DNA of 39,831 nt from Actinomadura sp. 7K507 (GCF_004348425.1 NZ_SMKK01000071.1:1-39831); one strand, 5' to 3'. Shown: positions 21,792 through 30,297, counted from the first letter of the stretch. Translations and numbers: made by a program. The notes: generated by a model not told the origin, from the sequence alone.

Positions 21792-22967
21792 GTGAGCAGG
21801 CTGCAGCAGACCCACGGGCTGTCGGACGAGCAGCGCGAGATCGTCGCGACGGTGCGCGCGTTCGCCGAGAAGGAGATCCTCCCGGTCGCGTCCGAACTGG
21901 AGCGCGCCGACGAGTACCCGCAGGCGATCGTGGACGGCATGAAGGATCTCGGGCTCTTCGGCCTCATGATCGGCGAGGAGCACGGCGGGCTGGGGGAGTC
22001 GCTGCTCACCTACGCGCTGGCGGTCGAGGAGCTGGCGCGGGGCTGGATGAGCGTGTCCGGCATCATCAACACCCACTTCATCGTCGCCTGGATGATCACC
22101 CACCACGGGACCGCCGAGCAGAAGGCGCACTACCTGCCGAAGATGGCGACCGGGGAGATCCGCGGCGCGTTCTCGATGTCGGAGCCCGGCTGCGGCTCCG
22201 ACGTCTCCGCCATCACGACCCGCGCCGTCCCGGACGGCGACCACCACGTGATCGACGGCCAGAAGATGTGGCTGACGAACGGCGCCTCGGCCAACCTCGT
22301 CGCCACCCTCGTCAAGACCGACCCGGACGCGGGCCATCGCGGCATGACGACGTTCCTCGTCGACAAGACCCCCGGCTTCGGCGAGGTCGCCCCCGGCCTG
22401 ACCGTCCCCGGCAAGATCGGGAAGATGGGCTACAAGGGCATCGACACCACCGAACTGCTCTTCGACTCCCACCGCGTCCCGTCGGCCCAGATCCTCGGCG
22501 GGACGCCCGGCCGCGGCTTCTACCAGATGATGGACGGCGTCGAGGTCGGCCGCGTGAACGTGGCCGCGCGGGCGTGCGGGGTCGCCAAGCGCGCCTACGA
22601 GCTGGCGGTCGGCTACGCGCGGCAGCGGGAGACGTTCGGCAAGCCCATCGCCGAGCACCAGGCCGTCCTGTTCCGCCTCGCGGAGATGGCCACCAAGGTC
22701 GAGGCCGCGCACCAGATGGTGGTGATGGCCGCGCGGCGCAAGGACTCGGGCGAACGCAACGACCTTGAGGCCGGCATGGCCAAGTACCTCGCGGGCGAGT
22801 ACTGCAAGGAGGTGGTGGAGGGCGCGTTCCGCATCCACGGCGGCTACGCCTACTCCACCGAGTACGAGATCGAGCGCCTCTACCGCGAGGCCCCGATGCT
22901 GCTGATCGGCGAGGGCACCGCCGACATCCAGAAGATGATCATCGGCCGCCGCCTGCTGGGGGACTGA
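21792..22967 (+). CDS. acyl-CoA dehydrogenase (paralogue 2 beside the GntR gene)
   Basis: A 391-residue FAD-dependent acyl-CoA dehydrogenase. It carries FSMSEPGCGSDVSAITTRAV, KMWLTNGASANLVATLVKTD, GKIGKMGYKGIDTTELLFD, QRETFGKPIAEHQAV and LIGEGTADIQKMII with the catalytic Glu present. The GTG start is preceded by AGAAGGGGTGACGCTAC. Its predecessor is the GntR regulator, 37 bases upstream. It and the gene at 19754-20905 share length, gene layout and most motifs, so they arose by duplication, perhaps to form one pathway or act on related acyl chains. Confidence 0.9.
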   Translation: MSRLQQTHGLSDEQREIVATVRAFAEKEILPVASELERADEYPQAIVDGMKDLGLFGLMIGEEHGGLGESLLTYALAVEELARGWMSVSGIINTHFIVAWMITHHGTAEQKAHYLPKMATGEIRGAFSMSEPGCGSDVSAITTRAVPDGDHHVIDGQKMWLTNGASANLVATLVKTDPDAGHRGMTTFLVDKTPGFGEVAPGLTVPGKIGKMGYKGIDTTELLFDSHRVPSAQILGGTPGRGFYQMMDGVEVGRVNVAARACGVAKRAYELAVGYARQRETFGKPIAEHQAVLFRLAEMATKVEAAHQMVVMAARRKDSGERNDLEAGMAKYLAGEYCKEVVEGAFRIHGGYAYSTEYEIERLYREAPMLLIGEGTADIQKMIIGRRLLGD

Positions 22968-23017
22968 CGCCGCCCGGACGATCATGATGGCCGGGGGCCG
23001 GCGGATATCGTGGCGGC

Positions 23018-23872
23018 ATGGCAAGCCCGACTCCGGCCCCCGGCCGCCGCCACGAGGAACTGCGCGACTTCCTGCGGACTCGCCGCGCCCGGCTGGCGCC
23101 CGCCGACGTGGGCATGCCCGCCGGCGGGCGGCGCCGGACGCCGGGCCTGCGCCGCGAGGAGGTCGCCGTGCTCGCCGGCGTCGGGGTCTCGTGGTACACG
23201 TGGCTCGAGCAGGGCCGCGACATCACGGTGTCCGGCGACGTGCTGGACGCGATCGGCCGTGCCCTCCGGCTGGACGCCGCCGAGCGGGAGCACCTGTACC
23301 TGCTCGCGGGCCTCAATCCGCCCCGGGCGGAGGCCGGCCCCGCCGTCCCGGTCACCCCGGTGCACCAGCGGCTCCTGGACGCCTGGTCGCCGCGGCCGGC
23401 CTACATCCGCGAGCGGCACTGGAACCTCATCGCGGTCAACGACGCGGCCCGCGAGGTCTTCGGGTACCGCGACACCGACCACAACTGCCTGGTCACGTTC
23501 TTCACCAGCGTCCGCTACAGGGCCCTGCACGTGCACTGGGAGGCGGCGGCCCCCGACGTCGTGGGACGGTTCCGCGCCGACGCCGCCCGCTATCCGGACG
23601 ACCCCGGGTTCGCCCGGATCGCCGAGGACCTGCTGGCCGTCAGCCCGGAGTTCGCGGAGCTGTGGGGCCGCCACGAGGTCAGCGCGCGGACACAGGCCGT
23701 CAAGGCGGTCCGGCACCCGGACGCCGGCGAGATGATCTTCGAGGCGACCGTGCTGCCGCTCGCCGACCGTCCCGGCCAGGACCTCGTCCTCTACAACCCG
23801 CAGCCGGGGACGGACACACGGGAGCGCCTCGAACGCCTCACGGCCCGGCGCGGCCTGGCGGCCGCCGGCTGA
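23018..23872 (+). CDS. XRE-family regulator with MmyB-like ligand domain
   Basis: A 284-residue regulator. Residues about 10-80 are an XRE HTH with the family form RHEELRDFLRTRRARLAP...RRRTPGLRREEVAVLAGVGVSWYTWLEQGRDITVSGDVLDAIGRALRL. From about 105 to 270 lies the MmyB-like (MLTR) ligand domain (RPAYIRERHWNLIAVNDAAREVFG, NCLVTFFTSVRYR). Members are abundant in actinomycetes, usually next to an oxidoreductase they control; here an SDR follows 77 bases downstream in the same direction, then an aldo/keto reductase. The ligand is unknown. Confidence 0.88.
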   Translation: MASPTPAPGRRHEELRDFLRTRRARLAPADVGMPAGGRRRTPGLRREEVAVLAGVGVSWYTWLEQGRDITVSGDVLDAIGRALRLDAAEREHLYLLAGLNPPRAEAGPAVPVTPVHQRLLDAWSPRPAYIRERHWNLIAVNDAAREVFGYRDTDHNCLVTFFTSVRYRALHVHWEAAAPDVVGRFRADAARYPDDPGFARIAEDLLAVSPEFAELWGRHEVSARTQAVKAVRHPDAGEMIFEATVLPLADRPGQDLVLYNPQPGTDTRERLERLTARRGLAAAG

Positions 23873-23949
23873 CCCGCCAGGGTGGTGGTGGCAGACCCAC
23901 GATAAGCGGACTCTGCCGCCCGGCCGGGAGGGGCGCGACGATCGTCCGC

Positions 23950-24735
23950 ATGACACAGAACTCACGCTTCGCCGGCAAGGTCGCGCTGATCACAGGCGGG
24001 ACGAGCGGGATGGGCCTGGCCACCGCCCGGCGGCTGCTGGACGAGGGCGCGTCGGTCGTCATCACCGGACGCGACACGGCGCGGCTCGACGCGGCGGCCA
24101 AGGAACTGGACGGCGGCGACCGGATCCTCGCGGTCCGCGCCGACGCTGCGAGCCTCCCGGACCTGGAGGCGCTGATGGACACCGTCCGGCAGCGGCACGG
24201 CCGGCTGGACGTGGTCTTCGCCAACGCCGGGATCGCCGTGTTCGGCCCGGTCGCGGAGATGACCGAGGCGGGCTTCGACAACGCCGTCGACGTCAACTTC
24301 AAGGGCGTCTTCTTCACCGTCCAGAAGGCGCTGCCGCTGCTGGCGGCCGATGCCGCGATCGTCATCAACGCGTCGTGGACGACCCACCGCGGCCTGCCGG
24401 TCGGCTCGGTGTACTCGGCGACGAAGGCCGCCGTGCAGAGCCTCACCCGCACCCTCGCCGCCGAACTCGGCCCGACGGGAATCCGCGTCAACTCGGTCAG
24501 CCCCGGCTACATCGACACGCCGATGTACCGCGGCGCGGTACCGGAGGAGGAGGCGGACGCGATCCGCGCCCAGGTGGCGTCCGGCCGGATCGGCACGTCC
24601 GAGGAGGTGGCGGGCGCGGTCGCGTTCCTCGCCTCGGCGGACGCCGGCTACGTCAACGGCCAGGATCTCGTCGTGGACGGCGGCCTCGTCGCGGCCGTCG
24701 CCGAACCCTCCCGCCTGACCACGGCACAGGCCTGA
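23950..24735 (+). CDS. SDR-family oxidoreductase
   Basis: A 261-residue classical SDR. The cofactor loop is ITGGTSGMGLATARRLLDEGASVVITGRD, where the ITGRD end favours NADP; NAGIAVFGP follows, and the active site shows Ser in INASW and YSATK, then SVSPGYIDTPMY. The start ATG lacks a clear Shine-Dalgarno sequence. The gene lies between an MmyB-type regulator and an aldo/keto reductase, all on the same strand with short gaps, so the three probably form one regulated unit that reduces some carbonyl compound. The substrate cannot be named. Confidence 0.87.
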   Translation: MTQNSRFAGKVALITGGTSGMGLATARRLLDEGASVVITGRDTARLDAAAKELDGGDRILAVRADAASLPDLEALMDTVRQRHGRLDVVFANAGIAVFGPVAEMTEAGFDNAVDVNFKGVFFTVQKALPLLAADAAIVINASWTTHRGLPVGSVYSATKAAVQSLTRTLAAELGPTGIRVNSVSPGYIDTPMYRGAVPEEEADAIRAQVASGRIGTSEEVAGAVAFLASADAGYVNGQDLVVDGGLVAAVAEPSRLTTAQA

Positions 24736-24761
24736 GAGCACACCCCGGAAGAAGGCAGAAC

Positions 24762-25769
24762 ATGAGGACGCGTGAGTTCGCGGGAACGCCGGTCGGTGCG
24801 GTCGGGCTCGGCTGCATGGGGATGAGCTGGGCCTACACCGAGTCGGAACGGGACGACGCGGCGTCGGTCGCGCTGATCCGCGAGGCCCTCGACCTCGGGG
24901 TCACGTTCCTGGACACCGCCCAGCCGTACGGCGACGGCCACAACGAGACGCTCGTCGGCCGGGCGCTCGCGGGACGCCGGGACGAGGCGGTCGTGGCCAC
25001 CAAGACTGGCCTGGTCGTGGAGAGCGCGGCGACCGGGAAGATCGTCCGGCGGGGCACGCCCGAGCACGCCAGGGCGTCCGCCGAGGACAGCCTGCGCCGC
25101 CTCGGCACGGACGTGATCGACCTGTACTACCTGCACCGGGTCGACCCGGACGTGGCGCTGGCCGACACGTGGGGCGCGATGGCCGAACTGGTCGCCGAAG
25201 GCAAGGTCCGGAGGCTCGGCCTGTCGGAGGTCAGCGTCGCGCAGGCCAGCGAGGCGCACGCGATCCACCCGGTGGCGGCCGTCCAGTCGGAGCTGTCGCT
25301 GTGGACCCGTGACGCGACGGGCGCGCACGGCGGGTCCGCCGGCGCCCTCCCCGGCGACGCCTCCGGCGGGCAGGGGCCGGGGGACGTCGTCGGCTGGTGC
25401 GCCGCCAACGGCGCCGCGTTCGTGCCGTTCTCGCCGCTCGGCCGGGGCTTCCTCACCGGGACGGTCACCTCCGCCGAGTTCGAGGACACCGACTTCAGGG
25501 GCGGCAACCCGCGCTTCCAGCAGGACGCGCTGAAGGCCAACCTGCGCATCGTCGACGTCGTCAAGGCGGTGGCGGAGCGGCATGGCGCCACCCCGGCACA
25601 GGTCGCCATCGCCTGGACGCTGGCGCAGGGCGAGCACGTCATCCCGATCCCCGGCACCAAGAAGCGGCGCTACCTGCGCGACAACGCGGGCGCCGCCGGG
25701 CTGGACCTCACCGGGGCCGACCTGGCCGAACTGGACGGCGTACCGGCGCCCGTCGGCGGACGCTACTGA
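24762..25769 (+). CDS. aldo/keto reductase with Gly-rich insertion
   Basis: A 335-residue NADPH-dependent aldo/keto reductase (TIM barrel). It contains VGLGCMGMSWAYT, the catalytic Asp/Tyr block TFLDTAQPYGDGHNETLVGRAL, Lys in VVATKTG, LYYLHRVDP with the catalytic His, FSPLGRGFLTG and the cofactor-binding IPIPGTKKRRYLRDN. Between SLWTRD and VVGWCAANG is a segment of about 22 residues rich in Gly, Ala and Pro that relatives lack, a probable surface loop or repeat expansion. It lies 26 bases after the SDR gene with GGAAGAAGG before the ATG, so both are probably cotranscribed. Confidence 0.88.
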   Translation: MRTREFAGTPVGAVGLGCMGMSWAYTESERDDAASVALIREALDLGVTFLDTAQPYGDGHNETLVGRALAGRRDEAVVATKTGLVVESAATGKIVRRGTPEHARASAEDSLRRLGTDVIDLYYLHRVDPDVALADTWGAMAELVAEGKVRRLGLSEVSVAQASEAHAIHPVAAVQSELSLWTRDATGAHGGSAGALPGDASGGQGPGDVVGWCAANGAAFVPFSPLGRGFLTGTVTSAEFEDTDFRGGNPRFQQDALKANLRIVDVVKAVAERHGATPAQVAIAWTLAQGEHVIPIPGTKKRRYLRDNAGAAGLDLTGADLAELDGVPAPVGGRY

Positions 25770-25967
25770 CGTGCGCCGCCGCCCGGTGACTTCGCTCACA
25801 TCGCCGGGACCGTGCGGCGGGCCCGCCGTCGTCTGCCCTGATCAGGTGATCCGCGGGAGTCGGCGGCGCTGCCGCGCGGGCCCGACGCCGCCTGCTTCAT
25901 GATCCAAAATGTAACCGAAACGGGTGCCTTGCTGTGGTTGGCTTTCCTGAACAGAAAAGGTGGACAG

Positions 25968-26786
25968 GTGAGCACTGAAGAGCAGGTGCCCGCGGGCATC
26001 GACCCGAACGTTCCGAGCGTCGCGCGGATGTACGACTACTACCTGGGCGGCAAGGACAATTACGTCTCCGACCGGGAGGCCGCGGAGAAGGTCATCGCCA
26101 TCAGCCGGGAGGTCGGCAACGACGTCCGGCTGGCGGCCCGCGCCAACCGCGCGTTCCTCGGCCGCGCCGCGGGAATGCTGGCCGGGATGGGCGTCCGGCA
26201 GTTCATCGACATCGGTACCGGCCTGCCCACCCAGGAGAACGTGCACCAGGTCGTTCTGCGCGAGGCCCCCGACGCGCAGGTCGTCTACGTCGACAACGAC
26301 CCGATCGTGCTCGTCCACGCGCGGGCGCTGCTCGCCGACAACCCGCGGACCGTGGTCCTGGAGGGCGATCTCCGGGACCCGGACGCGCTGCTCGCCGACC
26401 CCGCGCTGCGCGCACGGATCGACTTCGACCGGCCCGTCGCCCTGATCATGTGCGCCATCCTGCAGTTCGTCTCCGACGACGAGGAGATCGCGCGGATCGT
26501 CGGCCGGCTGCGTGGGAGCCTGCCTTCCGGCAGCCACATCGTCATCTCGCACGTCTTCCCGGGAGAGGGACACGACGACGAGCTGGCGGAGGTCGACGGC
26601 CTCTACAGCCGGACCTCCCCGGGCAACTTCACGTTCCGCAGCCGCGCGCAGATCCGCTCGATACTCGACGGCACCGAGCTGCTGCCGCCGGGCCTGGCGC
26701 CCGTCGAGGACTGGCAGCCCGGCGGTGACGGGGACTTCGACTTCTCCAGGGCCACCTACCTGGGCGCGGTCGGCCGCGTCTCCTGA
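25968..26786 (+). CDS. DUF574 SAM-dependent methyltransferase (Methyltransf_19)
   Basis: A 272-residue protein of the actinomycete-specific DUF574 family, recognised by the N-terminal IDPNVPSVARMYDYYLGGKDNYVSDREAAEK, then RQFIDIGTGLPTQENVHQV (SAM-binding glycine motif) and VVYVDNDPIVLVHARALL. The GTG at 25968 is chosen because AAGGTGGA precedes it; an upstream in-frame ATG at 25899 would add residues not typical of the family. These proteins are very numerous in mycelial actinomycetes and their targets are unknown. The 198 bases upstream hold no gene but include an AT-richer promoter-like part at about 25895-25960. Confidence 0.9.
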   Translation: MSTEEQVPAGIDPNVPSVARMYDYYLGGKDNYVSDREAAEKVIAISREVGNDVRLAARANRAFLGRAAGMLAGMGVRQFIDIGTGLPTQENVHQVVLREAPDAQVVYVDNDPIVLVHARALLADNPRTVVLEGDLRDPDALLADPALRARIDFDRPVALIMCAILQFVSDDEEIARIVGRLRGSLPSGSHIVISHVFPGEGHDDELAEVDGLYSRTSPGNFTFRSRAQIRSILDGTELLPPGLAPVEDWQPGGDGDFDFSRATYLGAVGRVS

Positions 26787-26801
26787 CCCGCCGCCCGCCG
26801 C

Positions 26802-26819
26802 CCCCGGATCACTCCGGGG
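26802..26819. terminator. bidirectional terminator between methyltransferase and ipdC
   Basis: Stem CCCCGGA/TCCGGGG with a 4-base loop. The loop holds the TGA stop codon of ipdC on the minus strand, so the hairpin overlaps the gene end. It lies between convergent genes. Confidence 0.6.
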
Positions 26820-27882
26820 CGCGGGTCAGGTGCGACCCCTGCGCGGTGATCGCCTCCGCCGCCTGCTTCATGATCCCGGCGATCAGCTCGGCGCAGGTGG
26901 GCAGGTCGTCGATGACGCCGACGACCTGCCCGGACGCCATCACGCCGAGGTCGGGGCGGCCGTCCACCATCGCCGCCTTCAGCAGCATCGGCGTGTTCGC
27001 GGCCATGAGGACCTGCGACCACGACAGGTCCTTGCCGTGCTTCATCGCCTTCCCGTCGGCGAGCATCTCGCGCCATGTCATCCCGGACAGCTTCTTGAAC
27101 CGGGCGCCGTTGCGCAGTGCCCGCACGAGCCCGCCGGCCCGGCCGGAGTTCTCCAGGGTGTCGACCAGATCGCTGCGCAGCACCCGGTGCGGCATCCCGT
27201 CGACCTGGCGGGTCACCACCGTCTCGCCGGTCTCGAGGTACACCCGCTTGACCGCGTCCGGCACCGAGCTGTCGGACGTCAGCAGGAACCGGGTGCCCAT
27301 CGCGACGCCCGCCGCCCCGTAGGCCAGCGCGGCGGCGAGGCCCCGTCCGTCGAAGAAGCCGCCGGCGGCGATCACCGGGATGTCCACCGCGTCCACGACC
27401 TGCGGCAGCAGCAGCGTCGTGGCGACGGGCCCGGTGTGCCCGCCGCCCTCGCCGCCCTGCACCAGGACGGCGTCGGCGCCCCAGCCCGCGACCTTCTCCG
27501 CGTGCCGCCGCGCGCCGACCGACGGGATCACCACGAGCCCGGCGTCCTTCAGCTTGGCGATCAGCTCCTGCCTCGGCGCGAGCGCGAACGAGGCGACCCG
27601 CACGCCCTCCTTGATCAGGAGGTCGATGCGGTCTCCCGCGTCGCCGGCGTCGGCGCGCAGGTTGACGCCGAACGGCGCGTCCGTGCTGTCCTTCACCTCG
27701 TGGATCGCGCCGGCGAGCTGGTCGAGCGTCATCGTCGCCGACGCCAGGATCCCGAGGCCGCCGGCGTTCGCGACGGCCGTGACGAGCCGCGGCCCGGCCA
27801 CCCACCCCATGCCCGTCTGGACGATGGGGTGCCGCACGCCGGTCAGCCGCGTCAGCGGGGTGTCGAGCACCTGCCCGGTCAT
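26809..27882 (-). CDS. ipdC: nitronate monooxygenase-like flavoenzyme IpdC (Rv3553-like)
   Basis: A 357-residue FMN enzyme of the nitropropane dioxygenase/nitronate monooxygenase fold. Visible motifs are the N-terminal HPIVQTGMGWVAGPRLVTAVANAGGLGILAS, the GVNLRAD strand, VLVQGGEGGGHTG and VIAAGGFFDGRGLAAALAYGAAGVAMGTRFL that binds the FMN phosphate. In M. tuberculosis Rv3553 (IpdC) stands next to ipdAB and is needed for HIP degradation, acting on a CoA intermediate and not on nitronates. Here it is the last gene of the minus-strand ipdC-B-A-echA20 unit and its ATG overlaps the ipdB stop by four bases. The call to IpdC is from neighbourhood and length. Confidence 0.87.
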   Translation of the reverse strand: MTGQVLDTPLTRLTGVRHPIVQTGMGWVAGPRLVTAVANAGGLGILASATMTLDQLAGAIHEVKDSTDAPFGVNLRADAGDAGDRIDLLIKEGVRVASFALAPRQELIAKLKDAGLVVIPSVGARRHAEKVAGWGADAVLVQGGEGGGHTGPVATTLLLPQVVDAVDIPVIAAGGFFDGRGLAAALAYGAAGVAMGTRFLLTSDSSVPDAVKRVYLETGETVVTRQVDGMPHRVLRSDLVDTLENSGRAGGLVRALRNGARFKKLSGMTWREMLADGKAMKHGKDLSWSQVLMAANTPMLLKAAMVDGRPDLGVMASGQVVGVIDDLPTCAELIAGIMKQAAEAITAQGSHLTRAPE

Positions 27883-28634
27883 GCGGGGACTTCCCTCTCG
27901 CGCAGGCCCTTGGGGTCGAGTACCTCGCGCATGACGCGCAGCTCCTCCTCGTCCGGCAGGCGTGTCTCCGGCACCTCGTCCGGGACGGCCAGCTCGAAGC
28001 CCGTGGCGGCCACCACGTCGTCGACGGAGACGCCGGGGTGCACCGAGCGGAGCCGCATCCGCCGGTCCGGGGCGGCGAAGTCGAGCACCGCGAGGTTGCT
28101 CACCACGGCGCGGATCTCGTGCGCGCCCCGGTCCCAGCCGACGCCGCTCACCATGTCGACCTTCCCGGTGAACACCCGCGCGGAATGCTTCGGCACCCAG
28201 TAGCTCGTCGTGTTCAGCAGCGTGTTGCCGGGCCCGCCGCGCACGCCGAGCAGCTGCCGCGCCGGGCGCTCCCAGTCACCGATGCACGAGATGTTGGTGT
28301 TGCCGTGCGCGTCGATCTGGCTCGGCCCCATCACCACGTGCCGCCGCCCGTTCAGGACGAGCCACAGGTGGTCGCGGAACGGCAGCCAGCCCTCGGCCGT
28401 CGCCGCCGATGCCCCGAGCGGGACGGGTTCGGCGCTCAGCGCGGGACCGCCGTCGGTGGTCAGCAGGTCGGGCTCGAACGTCGCCCGCGCCAGCCGCGAC
28501 CCCAGCATCGGCACGAACCCGGCCACCGCCGCCGCGACGATCTCGCCGTCGCCCCGGAAAAGGTCCGCGCACGCGGTCGCGCAGACCTCGGCGCGGGTGA
28601 TCGTGCCCGTGGTGTCTCTTGGGGTGGTGCTCAT
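27879..28634 (-). CDS. ipdB: IpdB, beta subunit of the ring-opening hydrolase
   Basis: A 251-residue protein of the class I CoA-transferase beta-subunit fold (ITRAEVCATACADLFRGDGEIVAAAVAGFVPMLGSRLARATFEPDLLTTDGGPAL, later VMGPSQIDAHGNTNIS). IpdAB together were shown in mycobacteria and rhodococci to open the last steroid ring of COCHEA-CoA hydrolytically, not to transfer CoA. IpdB contributes the second half of the active-site interface. Both boundaries overlap neighbours by ATGA (ipdA upstream, ipdC downstream), the mark of strict translational coupling that suits a heteromeric enzyme. Confidence 0.88.
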   Translation of the reverse strand: MSTTPRDTTGTITRAEVCATACADLFRGDGEIVAAAVAGFVPMLGSRLARATFEPDLLTTDGGPALSAEPVPLGASAATAEGWLPFRDHLWLVLNGRRHVVMGPSQIDAHGNTNISCIGDWERPARQLLGVRGGPGNTLLNTTSYWVPKHSARVFTGKVDMVSGVGWDRGAHEIRAVVSNLAVLDFAAPDRRMRLRSVHPGVSVDDVVAATGFELAVPDEVPETRLPDEEELRVMREVLDPKGLREREVPA

Positions 28635-29491
28635 CGGGATTCCTCCTGCCAGACCCGGACGGCGTCCTGGTAGGCGGCCTCGTCACCGGCCAGGAAGCGG
28701 TCCTGGAACGCCGCCCACTTGTCCGGATCGGCCGCCGACTGCGCGTAGAACTTCTGGAACGCCTCGTCCCGTCCGTGGTCGGGCGCGCAGTCGGTGAAGT
28801 GCGCCCCGTTCGGCGTCTCCACCACGCCCGTCACCTGCGACCGGCTGATCAGGAGGGACTGCATCGGGCCCTCCTTGGCGAAGTCGGCGGTGTCGACGAG
28901 CCGCTCGCACGACACGTAGGTGCGGTCCGCGGCCTTGGCGAACAGGTCGTCCATGTACGGGTCGGGGCCGAGGTACTGGGCGTTGCCGCGGGCGTCGGCG
29001 CGGTTCATGTGGACGAGCGCCACGTCCATCGTCAGGGCCGGGACCGCGACGAGCTCCTGGCCGTCCTCGTACGGCGACCGGATCGTCTTCAGCTCGGGGT
29101 TGACCCGCAGGACGTCCGAGCCGAGCCCGGCGGGGGTGGGCAGGAACGGCAGCCGGTGCGCCGCCGCCTGCAGCCCGAACATGAACATGCCCTCGTCGTA
29201 CTCGGTCAGCTCGATCGTCCCGGACTCCCGCGCCTGCCGGAAGTGCGGCTCCAGCGGAACCGAGTCCATCGTCACGAACGCGGTGACCAGGCGCCGGACC
29301 TTGCCCGCCGCGCACAGCAGCCCCACGTCCGGGCCGCCGTAGGTCACCACGGTGAGGTCGGTGGCGGGGGAGCGGAGGACGGCCCGGACGAGCGCCATCG
29401 GCTTGCGCCGCGAGCCCCAGCCGCCGATCCCGACCGTCATGCCGCTCTCCAGCGACCCGGCGACCTCCTCGACGGAGAGCACCTTGCTCAT
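28631..29491 (-). CDS. ipdA: IpdA, alpha subunit of the ring-opening hydrolase
   Basis: A 286-residue CoA-transferase alpha-subunit-like protein. It starts MSKVLSVEEVAGSLESGMTVGIGGWGSRRKPMALVRAVLRS, containing the glycine-rich CoA-binding loop, followed by LTVVTYGGPDVGLL and a long DVALVHMNRADARGNAQYLGPD block. The ATG at 29491 overlaps the echA20 stop codon (ATGA) and is chosen over longer open frame upstream, which is noncoding run-in within echA20. With IpdB it forms the hydrolase that opens ring C of the HIP-derived CoA ester. The first residues match the recalled start of Rv3551. Confidence 0.9.
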   Translation of the reverse strand: MSKVLSVEEVAGSLESGMTVGIGGWGSRRKPMALVRAVLRSPATDLTVVTYGGPDVGLLCAAGKVRRLVTAFVTMDSVPLEPHFRQARESGTIELTEYDEGMFMFGLQAAAHRLPFLPTPAGLGSDVLRVNPELKTIRSPYEDGQELVAVPALTMDVALVHMNRADARGNAQYLGPDPYMDDLFAKAADRTYVSCERLVDTADFAKEGPMQSLLISRSQVTGVVETPNGAHFTDCAPDHGRDEAFQKFYAQSAADPDKWAAFQDRFLAGDEAAYQDAVRVWQEESR

Positions 29492-30234
29492 TTCGCCCCC
29501 TTGGCGACGAAGGCGTCGCGGTGCTCGTCGCCCGCGCCGACCAGGTTGAGTTCGAACGTGAAGCCCTGCTCGTAGCGGTAGCTGCGCTTCACGTCGATCG
29601 GATCGATGCCGTTCAGCGACTCCTTGGCGCGCCGGATGACGTACCGGTCCTTGGCGGCGATGTTCGCGGCGACCTCCATGGCCTTGCCGCGCAGCTCGTC
29701 CGCCGGGACGACCTCCAGCACCGAGCCGTGGTGGTGCAGCTCGTCCGCCGTGACGTTGCGGCACGTGTAGACCATCGCGCGCATCAGGTGCTGCGGGACG
29801 AGCCGCGCCAGGTGGGTGGCGGCGCCGAGCGCTCCCCGGTCGACCTCGGGCAGGCCGAAGTAGGCGTCCTGCGAGGCGACGACGATGTCGGCGTTGCCCG
29901 CCAGGCCGACGCCGCCGCCGAGGCAGAAGCCGTGGACGGCGGCGACGACCGGGACCTCGCAGTCGTAGACGGCCGCGAACGCCGCGTAGCAGCCGCGGTT
30001 GGCCCCGACCAGCGCGGCGTGGCCCTCGGTCTGCTGCATCTCCTTGATGTCGACGCCCGCGTTGAACCCCCGGCCCTCGGCCCGGAGCAGGACGGCGCCG
30101 ACCTGCGGGTCGCGGCCCGCCGCGAGGACCGCGTCGGCCAGTTCGTACCAGCCCGCGACGGTCAGGGCGTTGACCGGCGGCGCGTTCACGACGATCTCGG
30201 CGACCCCGTCCAGGGTCGTGGTGGAGACTCCCAT
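29488..30234 (-). CDS. echA20: enoyl-CoA hydratase-family EchA20 (ring D opening)
   Basis: A 248-residue crotonase-fold protein. It shows VNAPPVNALT, the oxyanion-hole blocks RAEGRGFNAGVDIKEMQQTEG and VHGFCLGGGVGLAGNADIVVAS, FGLPEVDRGALGAATHLARLVPQHLMR, and a C-terminal GFTFELNLVGAGDEHRDAFV. These fit recalled M. tuberculosis EchA20 (Rv3550) over the entire length; that enzyme hydrolyses ring D of a HIP-derived CoA thioester. It is the first gene of the minus-strand unit; GGAAAGG lies six bases before its ATG, and the putative KstR2 operator is centred about 20 bases upstream of that ATG. It overlaps ipdA by ATGA. Confidence 0.92.
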   Translation of the reverse strand: MGVSTTTLDGVAEIVVNAPPVNALTVAGWYELADAVLAAGRDPQVGAVLLRAEGRGFNAGVDIKEMQQTEGHAALVGANRGCYAAFAAVYDCEVPVVAAVHGFCLGGGVGLAGNADIVVASQDAYFGLPEVDRGALGAATHLARLVPQHLMRAMVYTCRNVTADELHHHGSVLEVVPADELRGKAMEVAANIAAKDRYVIRRAKESLNGIDPIDVKRSYRYEQGFTFELNLVGAGDEHRDAFVAKGAK

Positions 30235-30248
30235 GCGCTACCTTTCCA

Positions 30249-30263
30249 CCAAACATTTGTTAG
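30249..30263. promoter_or_regulatory. putative KstR2 operator, divergent echA20/SDR promoter
   Basis: CCAAACA-TT-TGTTAG: an inverted repeat with 6-base arms and 2-base centre. On the minus strand it aligns with the fadE30 site over about 20 bases with two differences (TTCTAACAAnTGTTTGGTnGA in both). It lies between echA20 (minus) and the SDR at 30298 (plus), so one site can serve both directions. Confidence 0.72.
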
Positions 30264-30297
30264 AACAGAAGGTAGCAGAGCGCACAGAGGAGGCGGG

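Noticed and set aside
26809..27882. Nitronate detoxification role for the NPD-fold enzyme
   Set aside because: Its fixed place with ipdB, ipdA and echA20 points to IpdC of steroid degradation.
27879..29491. Succinyl-CoA:3-ketoacid CoA-transferase
   Set aside because: Fold is shared, but neighbours and recalled sequence match IpdAB, a hydrolase in ring opening.
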